Shown here piece after piece: positions 33,139 through 43,573 of a DNA stretch of 64,000 nt; position 1 is the first letter of the stretch, and each line of letters starts with the position of its first letter. The DNA is from Symbiodinium sp. CCMP2592 (Eukaryota > Sar > Dinophyceae > Suessiales > Symbiodiniaceae), in NCBI GenBank assembly GCA_905221615.1, contig CAJNDT010006143.1:297001-361000 (forward strand), written 5' to 3'. A model generated the notes under the pieces. That model searched no databases and had not been told where the DNA came from. It worked only from the letters and a program-made list of their open reading frames with translations. Both the position numbers and the translations under genes were made by a program.

Positions 33139-33699
33139 ATGTCTACATGTCTGGAGCAGAGACAATCAGCAATAGTCGAAGCAGCCGAAAATCGCCGAGA
33201 CAAACACGTCGCGACGCATAATGTTGCAGGCAGTGCGGATATCGTCGCAGGAAACTGCCCCGCGATGAGAAAATGCCGCGATGACGATGCCCACCGGGAG
33301 CCGTGGGGACACCGCCGAAATGAGATACTGCTACGACGGGGGAGTTCATGCCCTTTATCGCATCACCAGAATGCCGGAGCACCAATCCCATCACGTCGGT
33401 GGGCGTTCGGTTCTAATTTGTTGCACTTGTCTGTTTCACTCGTGCTTGGAGTTCATACAGTTCCTACTCAGGCATGCTTTGCATCAGCTCCTCTGCCAGA
33501 TGACACAAATTTGACACGGCTTTCTATCTCGGGCGTGACGCTTCTGTGCTTTGTTTTCACTATCTTCGAGACGTGGCAGCAGCAATCCGATCTTGTGTAC
33601 CATGGCTCTGCGCAAGATCTCTTGAGCAGAGCCAATCACGAATCGGGTGGCAGTCTGTACATGGGCCCAACATGGCAAAACTGCGTCGTTTCATTCTAA
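33139..33699 (+). CDS. open frame of 186 codons, possible membrane segment
   Basis: ATG at 33139 just after the TA microsatellite; TAA at 33697-33699. The 5' part is charged (IVEAAENRRDKHVATHNV). A hydrophobic strand ISGVTLLCFVFTIFETW and a Gly/Ser-rich end follow. The frame also runs upstream through the microsatellite, so the start is uncertain. Function unknown. Confidence 0.32.
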   Translation: MSTCLEQRQSAIVEAAENRRDKHVATHNVAGSADIVAGNCPAMRKCRDDDAHREPWGHRRNEILLRRGSSCPLSHHQNAGAPIPSRRWAFGSNLLHLSVSLVLGVHTVPTQACFASAPLPDDTNLTRLSISGVTLLCFVFTIFETWQQQSDLVYHGSAQDLLSRANHESGGSLYMGPTWQNCVVSF

Positions 33700-33861
33700 G
33701 GAATTCCTCACCCTGCTTAATCAAGAGCACGCCGAGTGCGGATGCTGAGCCATGTTTTGATTTTACGCGCGAGAGGTTGCATTCCCACTTAGGGTTTGAT
33801 GGATGGCGGCTTTGCAAGAACCCATTGACCCCACATTGAAGGCCAGTTTGCCAAAGGGCTT

Positions 33862-34116
33862 TTGCGAAATGCCATGCGATGCCAAGGGGACTGCGAGGCG
33901 AGCAGCCGGACTACGTGTATTTGGTTCTTTTGCGAGAGCGTGGGAGGCCAAGCTGGCATCCTTCTGAAAGCGAGAATGCCTGCATTGTACCAAGGGCTGG
34001 AATGTGCTTTGGAACTTGGTCTCATTCCTGGGCTTCCTTACTACGGCTTCACAGCCCAACGCGGACAAAATGCAGGTCAGCAACTTGTCCTACGAAAGCA
34101 CAGCTCGGGTGCTTGA
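33862..34116 (+). CDS. exon-like frame, hydrophobic
   Basis: The later half reads CESVGGQAGILLKARMPALY then QGLECALELGLIPGLPYYGF before TGA. A second + frame overlaps it. Perhaps an exon of a membrane or enzyme gene; I cannot identify it. Confidence 0.28.
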   Translation: MRNAMRCQGDCEASSRTTCIWFFCESVGGQAGILLKARMPALYQGLECALELGLIPGLPYYGFTAQRGQNAGQQLVLRKHSSGA

Positions 34117-35319
34117 GGTCTGTCTAAAGTTCACCATCATATGGATCTTTCGTGCCTCTGCAATATCATGACTTGACTTCGGAAGGGCATCTGCAGCAGT
34201 AGCAGTCTGCTACTCGCAGACATAGCATGCTGCAGCGTACGGAGGGGTGTTCGAGTCGAGTGCCGAAATTGCCGAGGCTCATGTGACTGTCAGAGTCAGA
34301 GCAGTCTTGTGTCACAGATCTGACTCACGGCGTTCTACAGTGCCCGGCTGTTCCCTGCGCTTTCGCCTCCGGAGTGGCGCATGCGCTGGGCTTGCACGAA
34401 CAAATTGTCTGGAGTCCGAAGTGTTCAGCGTCGGACTTGGACCAGGCCTAGACCTTGCGGAGTATCTGAGTCGACAAGCACGCTGATTTGAAGGCGCTGC
34501 GTCTTGAGACACTACGTCATGGCCATCCAGCAAAGCCCGTTCACATCCGTGGGCCGAAAATGTTTAGGTTTAGGTTTCATCCTCGTCTCGCACCAACACA
34601 TGAGTTTTTATTATTTCTGCCGCTTGGCAGGGTTATAACGATCAGTTTCCAAACTGTCGCGTTCGATGTAATGTACTCAGCCTGAGCGAGTTGGACTCCG
34701 TCAGATCTGGGCGACAAGCCAAGGCTTCTGGCGAATGTGGAGCATATTCTTTCGAGTCAATTTTGCCGCAGCTCTTCTGCACGGATCTTCCCGGGCAGAA
34801 GCACGGCACAGATCAGCGACCAGTCTTTCGATGCAATCAGGCCGACGTTCTGTTCCTCATCCTCAACCGCTTCTTCACACACGTGAGGTCGACGGCCATC
34901 ATCTTCATTGCTGGGGATTCCTTCGGTCTGCTGCTTGGTTGAGATCGACGGTGAATTTGGCCGTTTTTGTGGCGACATTCTCGCACATTCGTCGAACAAG
35001 CAATGTCACGTGCCCTACAGTCGCCAGTAAGTGTGGATGAGGCTGTTCAGCTTCTTTCCAGAGCTTCGCCATCGGCTGCATGCTGCACTCCACCGCTACT
35101 TCAAGGATACGGAGCGGACTGCTGCAGCCGCTGGAGTGGTCTTGGCCCGAGCTCGACAAGCAGAATGGGGTCGCCACTCCTCATTCCTCGTTTGACTGAG
35201 GCGAGCTTGATTGGAGCTTGCGATGTCAGCGTGGCGCTGAAGAAAGCAGAGTCGCAGTTCCGCATAATTGATTGCGACATGCTCCAGAAGGATGATCTCA
35301 GTTCTTGCCTTAGGACTGA

Positions 35320-36024
35320 CTTAGTTTGTTCGAGGCCTTTCATAACCCATGGTTTTCGCAGCATTTTTGCGGGCTGCATTTCGTTAAGCCAGGTGACAAT
35401 CAGCCTTCTCTTCACCTTTTCGAGCTCTCGCGACCAGCTTCACTGGGCAGCTGTGATGCCTTCGTATCCCACTCCTGGCGTGACGATGCAGACGCCAAGT
35501 GGGATGCCTTGCAGTCCTGGAAGCATGCCTTCAATTCTCGCTTTGGACGTTCTCCCAGTGTCTGGCTGGACAAAGCATGACACTTGGAAGCAGTTTGGGC
35601 CATGCCCACCCTTGGCCTCTGCCTGTGCACGGTGCACTGTCCCGGCAAGGTATCAACCAGCAGGACATCGAATCCAACTTGCGGAGCTTGCCCATCTTCC
35701 TCTCAGGATGCGAAACTCTTTTGCTACTCTGCGGGACCACTTATCTCAGCAGATGCTTGCTTAAACACAGGGCTGCTAGCAGACCCGTGGACCGATACGT
35801 GAGCACCTGGCTTGGAGATTGGACTTTTCGGACTGCCCGGGGCCTGTCGACCAAAGAGCTGAGGACTGTGGTGCATACTTGAACTTTTCACCTTCGTACA
35901 CATGGGTGGAAAGCCGTGTGACATCGACTGTGTCCTGCTCGCTGGGCCTGATCAATCCGAGATCACAGCCATCGGCAACCAATGCACCTCCGACAGTACT
36001 GCAGAGCTTTGTCAGGGCACTTAG
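35320..36024 (+). CDS. TIR-like domain protein (partial), three exons
   Basis: Exon 1 (to 35578) carries GSCDAFVSHSWRDDADAKW and ends PSVWLDKA plus one base. Intron 35579-35649 (71 bp, GA-AG). Exon 2 (35650-35751) gives CINQQDIESNLRSLPIFLSG and onward to TYLS. Intron 35752-35863 (112 bp, GA-AG). Exon 3 (35864-36024) gives RLWCILELFTFVHMGGKPCD and onward to TAG. The joins restore the block 'WLDKACINQQDI ... LPIFLSGC ... TYLSRLWC..ELFTFVHMG', a TIR-like domain that I know from dinoflagellate predicted proteins. TIR folds act in signalling and some hydrolyse NAD+. Upstream frame 34967-35320 (LIGACDVSVALKKAESQFRI) is probably the preceding exon. The stop in exon 3 may instead lie in a further intron. 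Confidence 0.75.
35579..35649 (+). other. GA-AG intron 1 of the TIR-like gene
   Basis: Donor AGCAT|GACAC, acceptor GGCAAG|GTATC, 71 bp. The join makes the conserved Cys codon of 'DKACINQQ'. No GT alternative keeps this reading. Confidence 0.7.
35752..35863 (+). other. GA-AG intron 2 of the TIR-like gene
   Basis: Donor CAGCA|GATGC, acceptor GCTGAG|GACTG, 112 bp. The join gives 'YLSRLWCILE', matching the family pattern. Confidence 0.7.
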
Positions 36025-36115
36025 TGATTCAGGAGGTGCCGAGCAGCTATTGCCACCTTAGCATGAATGTGTCGCAAAGCGCTGGTTTGGCAGAGCCTCT
36101 TGCCTTTGTTGTGTT

Positions 36116-36463
36116 TTGCCGCATTGCAGAGGTAAAAACTTCGATGCCAGCGGGTGTGATTGCTCAGTACCAGCTGACAAGGATCTGACCGCCAGGGATC
36201 AAGCTTGTAAACGTCGTTGGCCGAAGCGCCCCCCAAACCACGAGCTACTCGTACGGAGTTCTTCGTATGCCCCCCCAACATTCACAAATGTGCCAGTTTC
36301 ATGGATCCGTGAATGTGTTCGCGTTTTGAGACCAAACGTGCCAGTTCAAAGTTGGGATGTTCCAAAACTACAAGGTTTCATTGTCGGGAGACTCACGCTT
36401 TCCCCCGGTTCCAGCAGCACAGAAAGGTTGAAGACTCTTCGGAATAATGCACGCGCCGTGTAG
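36116..36463 (+). CDS. open frame downstream of TIR-like gene
   Basis: 115 codons, reading YAPPTFTNVPVSWIRECVRV then LRPNVPVQSWDVPKLQGFIV before TAG. It could be a 3' exon of the TIR-like gene or a separate one. No family recognised. Confidence 0.25.
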   Translation: MPHCRGKNFDASGCDCSVPADKDLTARDQACKRRWPKRPPNHELLVRSSSYAPPTFTNVPVSWIRECVRVLRPNVPVQSWDVPKLQGFIVGRLTLSPGSSSTERLKTLRNNARAV

Positions 36464-36469
36464 ATCACA

Positions 36470-37264
36470 CCTGTTGTCTCGTCTGTACAGGAGACAATTC
36501 TCAGCATCATCCACACAGCCTTTGGGACCATTGACTTGTTCAATGACTCGGTCAGGAAGATTATGCGGCGAATCGCCGGTTTGTCCACAGACAGGCATCT
36601 CGTGTGCATGTCTTGTGGATGGGTTTCGAACCGTGGGGCAGCGTGTTGAATGGAGTGAGGGAGGATGATTGGACATTTTGGGGGTGGTGCGGAGGCGTGG
36701 GGAGACCGGTGACGATGAGGGCTGGCTTTCTGACACAAGAGTGCATGCACTGGTCACTAGTCACTGGACCCTAGCCGCCTTGACTCCCTGGCTGCACAGG
36801 CTTCACAAGGCTTGAAGCTGTTGGGTGGAAAATCCCCGGTGGTCACACACGGTTTGGAAGGCAATGCGCAGTTGAGGTCCAGGCGGGTTTTGTGGTGTTA
36901 GTGGTGGCAGTACAGGCAGCGGCAGAACTTCTCGCTAACACAGGTTGATTTGCATCATCACGCCCAAAGAGGGGGAACACTCATGATTGACAGAGAGGCA
37001 GGACAGGCAGGAGAAGCAGTTCTCCCAGGTTCACTATGCTGAGTCCCGGTGACTTGGATGTCACTTAAATACCTGCCTCACCGCGTGGGATTCCCGCTGT
37101 TTCACTGACTACGTATTCGGACCAGCCCGAAGCATCGTCCGGCTACGGTCCAGTTCCGGTTAGATCATGGCTAGGGCTTCTGTAGAGCAATGCGCTTTGC
37201 ATCCTGCAAGCCCCACGGTGCTAGGCGGGCCCCTCATCCCACATGGTGCTTTTGGATCATTTAG
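36470..37264. other. no supported gene
   Basis: No frame with recognisable protein features. Overlapping minus-strand ORFs of about 130 codons (36346-36757) lack motifs and I treat them as chance. Confidence 0.4.
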
Positions 37265-37440
37265 GTGCGGCGAGCGATGCCAGCAGTGACAGCTCCGATT
37301 CCGGATATGCTTCAGTCAGCAGCCAAAGCAGCAGCTGAATTTGACTTTCTTAGGATGTCGCGAGCCTTTTCAGACTCGGCGGATCTCTGTGCCCATGCGA
37401 AAGCAAGGGCCGGAAAGACGTGTTTGGAAAATGGCGTTCA
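37265..37440 (+). CDS. exon-like frame, Ala-rich helix
   Basis: After an ATTTAG acceptor the frame reads RRAMPAVTAPIPDMLQSAAK then AAAEFDFLRMSRAFSDSADL. It runs straight into a CT microsatellite, so its true end is unclear. Function unknown. Confidence 0.3.
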
Positions 37441-37461
37441 ACGGGATAACGTATCACAGGG

Positions 37462-37525
37462 CGCCTCTCTCTCACTCCCTCTCGTCTCACTCTCACACTC
37501 ACACTCACTCTCACTCTCACTCTCA

Positions 37526-37559
<34 letters not shown>

Positions 37560-37602
37560 GTCTCTCTCTCTCTCTCTCTCTCACTCTCACTCACTCTCTC
37601 TC

Positions 37603-37634
<32 letters not shown>

Positions 37635-37652
37635 ACTGTCGCTCTCTACATT
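37462..37652. repeat. CT/CACT microsatellite
   Basis: TCTCTCTC and CACTCT repeats. Ser-Leu and Ser-His ORFs are artefacts. Confidence 0.95.
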
Positions 37653-38380
37653 GACCCTCCATCCGTATGCATGTACACGCGTGTTCTTGCACAATTACAT
37701 GATATTACATGGCAAGAAGACCGACAGATAGAGAGAGAGAAAGAGCTACAGGGGTTGTCTAGATGGAGAGGGTGGCTAGATGGTTAATTGGCTATTCAGA
37801 ACGACAGACCGACAGAGACAGACAGACAGACATGCATGTTTCCCCTACTGTTTGATGGTAACCTCACCCCTTTGCTTCCTTCCCCTGGGGGACACACTGC
37901 CACAACAGCAAACACCCACCAAACCAACAAGGTCTGCGGCTGTTCAACAGCAGCCGAGGACAGGGGCCCAAACTACTCGCAGCTAGGTATGTACGGCATG
38001 CTGACGCTGAGTTGTGTTGCTTTCTGCCCTGTCTAAGTGAAAGCCCTGAGCAGTCGCTTGCCGGCCACCAACAACGAGGGCATAAGGCAAGCACAGAGAA
38101 ACAAAAAAGAGGGAAGACCGGAGCAACCGAACGGAACTAGGCGGGGACATGCTTGTGCACGTGCCACCATCGCAGGGCAACAAAGGAAGGGGGGCAAAAA
38201 AATCTAGCCAGTTCAGCTCGACTCCGAACCCACTCACAGTCTCACACCGATTACCGGACGTGGACACTTGGCGTCGCGCCTTCGCGCAGGGGCTGGGGAC
38301 CCGCTTCCCCCACCCCAAACGCCGAGCAAGCAAGCAAGCAAGACAGACAGGCATCTCGAGCGAGGGTGTTGGAGCTCGCA
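37653..38380. other. no supported gene
   Basis: Contains GACAGACAGACA-like runs near 37800-37830 and unremarkable frames. Nothing to annotate. Confidence 0.4.
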
Positions 38381-38384
38381 GGTT

Positions 38385-38840
38385 GGAGAGTTTGCAAGTT
38401 TGAAGATTTGGAAGCTTGATGGTTTCCAACTTCGAGTCTTGATTGTAAAGGTTGCAAGAATTCGGGCACGTTGAAGAGAGCAAGGGAGCTGACTTCAAGC
38501 TTGCCACTTCAAACTTGAAAGTCAATCTTTACAACTTTCGAGCTCGACTAGCAGCTTCCAGCTCAAGCTCCGAGCTTCAGCCTCGGCGGACTTTGATCAG
38601 CGCTCGAAGTTTCAATGTTTGGAGTTCTTTGCGAGTTCGACCAACTATGCTTTTCCGAAGTTCGAAAGGGAGCTTGAAAGGTTCGCTGCAACTTCGGCTG
38701 GACGGCAGGAAAGCTCGAGGGTTCGATAGTTTGGAAGATTGAACCCTTCGAACTTTCAAAAACGTCAAGTTCGACAGTTTGCAGTCCGCCGAGTTGCGGG
38801 TTTAAAGCTTGAGAGTTTGACAATTTGCAGGTATGCAAAC
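38385..38840. repeat. degenerate TTTGAA/GCTTGAA tract
   Basis: Dense recurrence of short words such as AGTTTGAA, GCTTGAAAG and GTTCGA with no fixed period. Its reverse complement words dominate 39.35-39.72 kb. No coding support. Confidence 0.5.
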
Positions 38841-39344
38841 GGCACAAACATTCTGAATCCACCCCCCGGGTGGGCGATGGCCTCCTCCTTCAACGATGAC
38901 GGTCGATCACATCTGATCCCAGCCCCTCCTTAAGCGAGTTTCCATGCGGTGTGGCTTGGTCAGCCTGGCAGGTGAGGAAAATCAGGCGACAGTTGCAGCT
39001 GGCTTTCCTTAACCATGCCCCCCCCCCCCCAACTGATAACGGTCGATCACATGTCTTAATCGCATGTCTCGTCTCCTCATCACACGATTGCGTCAGACCT
39101 GCCCCGTCATCACTGTCAAGTTCACGCCCTCGTCAGGAATCCCATAATCAATCTGTTGGAGCCCCTAGTTATCTACAGACCCCGCCTGGTATTGCCGAGT
39201 GTGAGGGCAAAAAATCCAACACTCAAGACATAGGCTCCGAACGCCAGGTGATACTCGTAAAGCGTATTATCACCTCTCAAATTCTTTCCTTTTCCATCTC
39301 AAGCTCTCCAACATGTCGTCTTCCATTTCTATCCGAACTCTGAA

Positions 39345-39725
39345 TAGTTGAGGCCTTGAACTCTCAAGCTCTGCGTCTTTATCTGTCTATCGATCTTTCG
39401 AAGATTCAAAAATGAATCCTTCGAGCTCTGATAATTTCAGCCAATCAAATTGTCGGCCATTGAACCTTTCGAACCTTTCCACCTCGGACTCCTTAAACTT
39501 CAAGCTTCAACCTCGCAAACTTTCAAGCTCGAGCTTGCGAGGCGCTGTCTGGCCAGCCCGTGTCCTCCACCTCATGTCAATCAAACGGGGTGTGTCGCCG
39601 CGGCTTCGCGCCATCAAATTGCAGCATGTTCTCAATCTAGAAACGATCCAACTTGCAAACTTCAAACTCTTCATTCTCCAATCTTCAAACTTCAATTTCC
39701 AAAGCGCTTCACGCTCGCCCTCCGT
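39345..39725. repeat. degenerate TTCAAAC/CAAGCTC tract (opposite orientation)
   Basis: Recurring CTTCAAACT, CTTTCGAAC and CAAGCTCGAGC words, the complement of the 38.4-kb tract. The two tracts may be arms of a decayed inverted repeat; the spacer holds ACGGTCGATCACAT twice (about 38901 and 39041). Confidence 0.45.
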
Positions 39726-40090
39726 TTGATGCGTTCAAGCATTACAGCAAATCGTAGTTGGGCTGAGATCTTCTTTCACTGGCGGTGACTCTGTGCCGTG
39801 ACTTGCAGTGACTTCGGCTTGTGATGCGTACCAGATACCAGATATCTTAAAGCAGGGATCAGTCGCCGTCCCGTGCATGTTCGCATCTGTCTGAGCACTG
39901 CCCGAAGCATTTGTGCAGCATTGCGACGCCGATGACAGCCGTTTTGGTGGCCCATGCAAGTGCGGAGGCTTAGCAAGGACCTTGGCGAAGATGTCGCTTG
40001 TTGATTTGCTGAAGAAGCAAGCTTTGCAGGACATGCTTTCGCGCAACACGAATCCACACCCAACGCTGCAGCATTGTTGCCAGATTTTGT

Positions 40091-40381
40091 GCGTGTGCAC
40101 CAGCATGCACTGGCGAAGAGGATGACGAGATGCTGTCCCTCAACGCCCTGCTGATGCAAGCAGTTGGCGAAGGCGTTGTCGGTAGTGAAATGTGGCGAAA
40201 GACTACTACTTGTAGCGATCATGTGCAGACAGAGAGCGCATGTACGAATCAAAGAACTCTGGCACTGGCAGCCTCTCCGGCCGTAGGAAACTATGGCCTC
40301 TACGAGCTTGCTTGCGATAAAAAGCTGTCCTGCTTCGAGCCCGAAGCGAAAGGCCATCTCGTGTCGCTTGCCCGGCTTTGA
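40091..40381 (+). CDS. exon-like frame, acidic then hydrophobic
   Basis: Frame reading APACTGEEDDEMLSLNALLM then QAVGEGVVGSEMWRK, continuing to TGA at 40379-40381. Likely an exon of the + strand gene whose next pieces lie at 40440-40940. Function unknown. Confidence 0.35.
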   Translation, partial: ACAPACTGEEDDEMLSLNALLMQAVGEGVVGSEMWRKTTTCSDHVQTESACTNQRTLALAASPAVGNYGLYELACDKKLSCFEPEAKGHLVSLARL

Positions 40382-40439
40382 GGTTCCACTTCTGGTGCGA
40401 AGGTCGTAGTGTGATTCGGAACTGCTGAGAAAACGGCAG

Positions 40440-40940
40440 AAGCCTCAAATCAGCAAGGACTGGCCTCAATTTCCACAAATACTATTTCGACCTGAAGGAG
40501 CAGATGACGAAGGAGTGAGAGCTTTGGAGGGTCTTCTAAGCGTCGTGCAGTCGCCCTCGCCGTTTGAAGCTAGCATCGCGTACTCCGTGAGTTGACTGCT
40601 CCGTGAGGGTAAAAAAAGAAAAGCCTCGGACTCTGTCGACGAGGCATCGCCTGAGGAAGTGAAGATGTGCGAGCTTGTTCTCGGTCGGTTGCATGCACGT
40701 TGCAAGCTCTGAGAGTCTTGAGAAACCAGGGATTTGCCACTTGTTGGAAATCAAACACGTTCTGGATTCGTCGAAAACGGGGTCGCCGACGAGCCACAGG
40801 AGGAGACAGCCAGCAAGCTGACCACCCAGTCGACCATGTCCTCGCCAAATATTACATGGCTTTGTCAGCGCCAGGCTGCCATTGCACCCAAGTTGCACAT
40901 ATTCCACGGCATCTCTGACAATGTGTTTGTGCTTCCTTGA
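40440..40940 (+). CDS. putative exons of one gene, unknown
   Basis: 40440-40586 reads KPQISKDWPQFPQILFRPEG then ADDEGVRALEGLLSVVQSPS and ends at a strong donor TACTCC|GTGAGT. Further text in the same phase lies at 40656-40700 (EVKMCELVLGRLHARC; a 69-bp GT-AG intron would join them) and 40734-40940 (EETASKLTTQSTMSSPNITW onward to TGA). No family recognised. Confidence 0.4.
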
Positions 40941-41039
40941 TCTACACAGCTGTCCCGAAATCCCCCTCCAAGCAAACAAAGCCGAGGTTTGCTTTAAGCG
41001 GTTGGTGCAATCTGGTACCAACACCGTGGCTACCGAGGC

Positions 41040-42060
41040 AGCCTTCGGATCTCTGTAGCTTTGATAGTCATCGTGCAGTGCGCTGGTCAGGAGACCCGAG
41101 TGTGGGAGTTCTCGAGTGACCTGAAGCAGTGGAAGCTTGGTTGCACGATCGTCCGATGCCCTCGTTCACAGAAGCTGCTGTAGCCCTATTGTTGTTTTGA
41201 GTGGGCCGTGGGCGCATCTGGCAGGAAGATGATGCACTTCCATCGCTCGTCTGGCTGATACACGATCGGGCAAAGCAATTCCTGATTGCCAAAGCGCTTC
41301 CTAGTCTCCAGATTTTCCGACTTTGAGAATTGTAAATTTTGTGGTCGGCGCGCAGAGAGATAAATCGCGCGAGCATCGAGGAGAAGCGCTTCACAGAGTG
41401 GCTCGGCCATCGCATTCGAGAGGTGAAAAAGACTTAATCCTAACATGCGCAGAACATTTAACAGGCACTTTGACGGCTTGGTGGCTCTCGGCAGTTCTTT
41501 CGCGTGGAAGTGTCGACTCGACATTTGTTCATATTCACATGATGCAGGTGGTGCTGCCGGGCCAGTCCTTGGAGTGACCTGCCCTGTCGCATGATGTGCG
41601 CAGCACGTCTGTCAGATGTCTTTCATTAGATTCGTTCATTCCCTGTCAAATCTACAGCCCTTGACATTGTCCACGGCCCATGGATTGCAAGCAAACAGGA
41701 CATTCCACGGAAACACTGCGAGTTTTGTTCAGTGAAGATCAAGATTGCCTCTTCTTCCAAACCTTGGTGCTAGGGTGACGTTCCATGATGCCCAACATGT
41801 CACTGGAGCTTACGAACAGGAATCCATCACAGATTCCGTCACCAGTCACTTTTCTGTGACAGACAGCAGGCATCAGTTGGATCACTTCCGACGCCATGTC
41901 TGCAAGCGTTCCGCTGCTGTCCTCTCGGCAGTCAAGCAGAAGCTCTTCCAACACGAAGCATGTCGGAGGCGATGAGTGGCGAGCATAGCCTGTACACCTG
42001 CTCGAAGCTAGACAAGCATCAGCAATCCACAGTTCATTCACTGTACATGCCAGCGCATGG
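41040..42060. other. no confident gene; one short exon-like piece
   Basis: 41361-41438 reads NRASIEEKRFTEWLGHRIRE and then a stop, which could be an exon. The rest has no supported coding features. Confidence 0.3.
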
Positions 42061-42342
42061 CAGGTACTGCTTGGCCTGGAATCTGCATGGCTGTGGGCTT
42101 TTCGGCACTTGCGGCGGCGCCCGGGCTTGCAGCATTGAGATGTGTAAGGACTTCTACATGCGTGCATGGGCGCATGCTGGTGTGCCAGAGGCGACAAAAG
42201 CAACTGGAACTCGTTTGTCCAGCTATGAACGAATATTCCTCAGAAGCTGCTTCTGCATCGTAATGGCCCCCGTGGCAGGCGCTTGTGCAGAATCCCGGTG
42301 TGTGGAGGTTCGTTTTGGCTAGTCTTATCTTTCCCTGACAGG

Positions 42343-43573
42343 CGAGGTGCCCTGGCCTCCGTTGAACTCGCGGTATCGCGGCTTGCTGCTTCTGAGAGGA
42401 GCTTTGGGATTCGTTGCCGTGCCTTGACCGAGCCGGTTAGTACAGCTACATGCTCTTGTGCCCTCCTGCTGCATTCTCTAGTGGTCTCTCCGCCAAGGTG
42501 TGGTCGTATTACGAATCCATCGCCCGGGTCCCGCTGGCTACTCTGACGCTCATCTCAAGGCCTCGCGATTGAGAAAAGAAAGCCAACCGTCCCGACGTCA
42601 CCGTATGTCACCCATGCGTCGGAAGCCATATGCTGTCCCACTGGCATATTCCAGTTTCAGAGGTATCCTTCTTCTAGCCAGTCAGCCTTGGGTTCACGTG
42701 CAGGATGTGGCAGTTGCCAGATCACAAAGGTGTAGCTTCCTGGTTCCTGACAAGGGCTTGTCGATTCGCAGGCTTCACCCGTTGCTCTCCACCGCCTTGG
42801 CCGGCGTAATCCTCGGCGAGCCCGTGAAGCCAAGGCAGCTGATAGCCCTTCTCGCGGCTGCGTTTGGCACCGCTATGCTGGTACCACGCACCGAGGACTC
42901 GGCAAGCGATTCGAATCCAGCTGCCTGTGGAAGGGAACAGCATGACAGCTCAGGAGCTGCTTTCCTCGGCTCAGAACAGCACCTACGGCTACATGTGCTG
43001 CGTGTCCGCGGCCTTCTTCACCGCTGCGGCACTGCTCTGCGTGCGAACGCTCTCAGTGTTAGATGAGGCACCACATCATGCACGAGAAGCCTTTCACTGG
43101 GGCAACTTGTGCGGCTCATTGGCGCTAGGTTTACCACATGGTGCCTCGGCATGAAAACCTAGGGGTTCCGAGTGCCCCCCCCACCCAGCCAAAGGCTGCT
43201 ATCGCGAGCTGTCACGTTGTTGGTTATTTTCTTTTTTCTGGAGCCATGGACGGTCCCCTCCTCAAGCGCGTGTTCCATGTCGAGCTCTGATTCGTTCCGA
43301 GGCTTTCTTTGGCCCAATCGAAGCGAGCTGCTCTGGATCCTGGCCACTGCTTTGTCCATGCAGTTGGCGCAGCTTGCGCTGACGCAAGTCCTGCGCAACC
43401 CTATGGTCAGCGCGGCGAAGTATTTTTTCCTTACCATCGTCTTGAACCTGGGCTTCGGCATCATAATGGGAGATCCCTGGCCTTGTGTGAGAGAGTGGCT
43501 TGGGGCAGCTGTGGTGGTGCTGAGCATGATTTTCAGTGAAGTGCCTGCAAAGCCAACCTCTGCAAAAGCTTAG
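42343..43573 (+). CDS. EamA/DMT-type transporter, multi-exon
   Basis: Pieces match the drug/metabolite transporter superfamily, ten-helix membrane carriers for metabolites. Exon at 42343-42418: RYRGLLLLRGALGFVA. Intron 42419-42497 (GT-AG). Exon 42498-42559: VWSYYESIARVPLATLTLIS. Intron 42560-42771 (212 bp, GC-AG). Exon from 42772: LHPLLSTALAGVILGEPVKP, then a helix LIALLAAAFGTAMLV. After a loop with a frame change (42895-42955) the second repeat follows: YGYMCCVSAAFFTAAALLCV. A final exon (about 43280-43573) gives LWILATALSMQLAQLALTQV, a helix YFFLTIVLNLGFGIIMG and WLGAAVVVLSMIFSE before TAG. 5' exons (possibly 42057-42130) and the 43.1-kb intron are not fixed. The loop frame change could be a small intron, an assembly indel or a disabling mutation. 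Confidence 0.7.

Noticed and set aside
36605-36650. A tRNA-like B box (GGTTCGAAACC) on the minus strand
   Set aside because: The flanking bases do not form a T-stem and there is no acceptor stem or A box at the right distance.
40587-40607. Ultra-short introns of 19-25 nt (also near 7810, 23770, 40699, 42904 and 57385)
   Set aside because: Each would restore a frame, but GT/GC and AG are so frequent that such solutions are expected by chance, and for 40587 a normal 69-bp intron works equally well. All well-supported introns here are 71 bp or longer.
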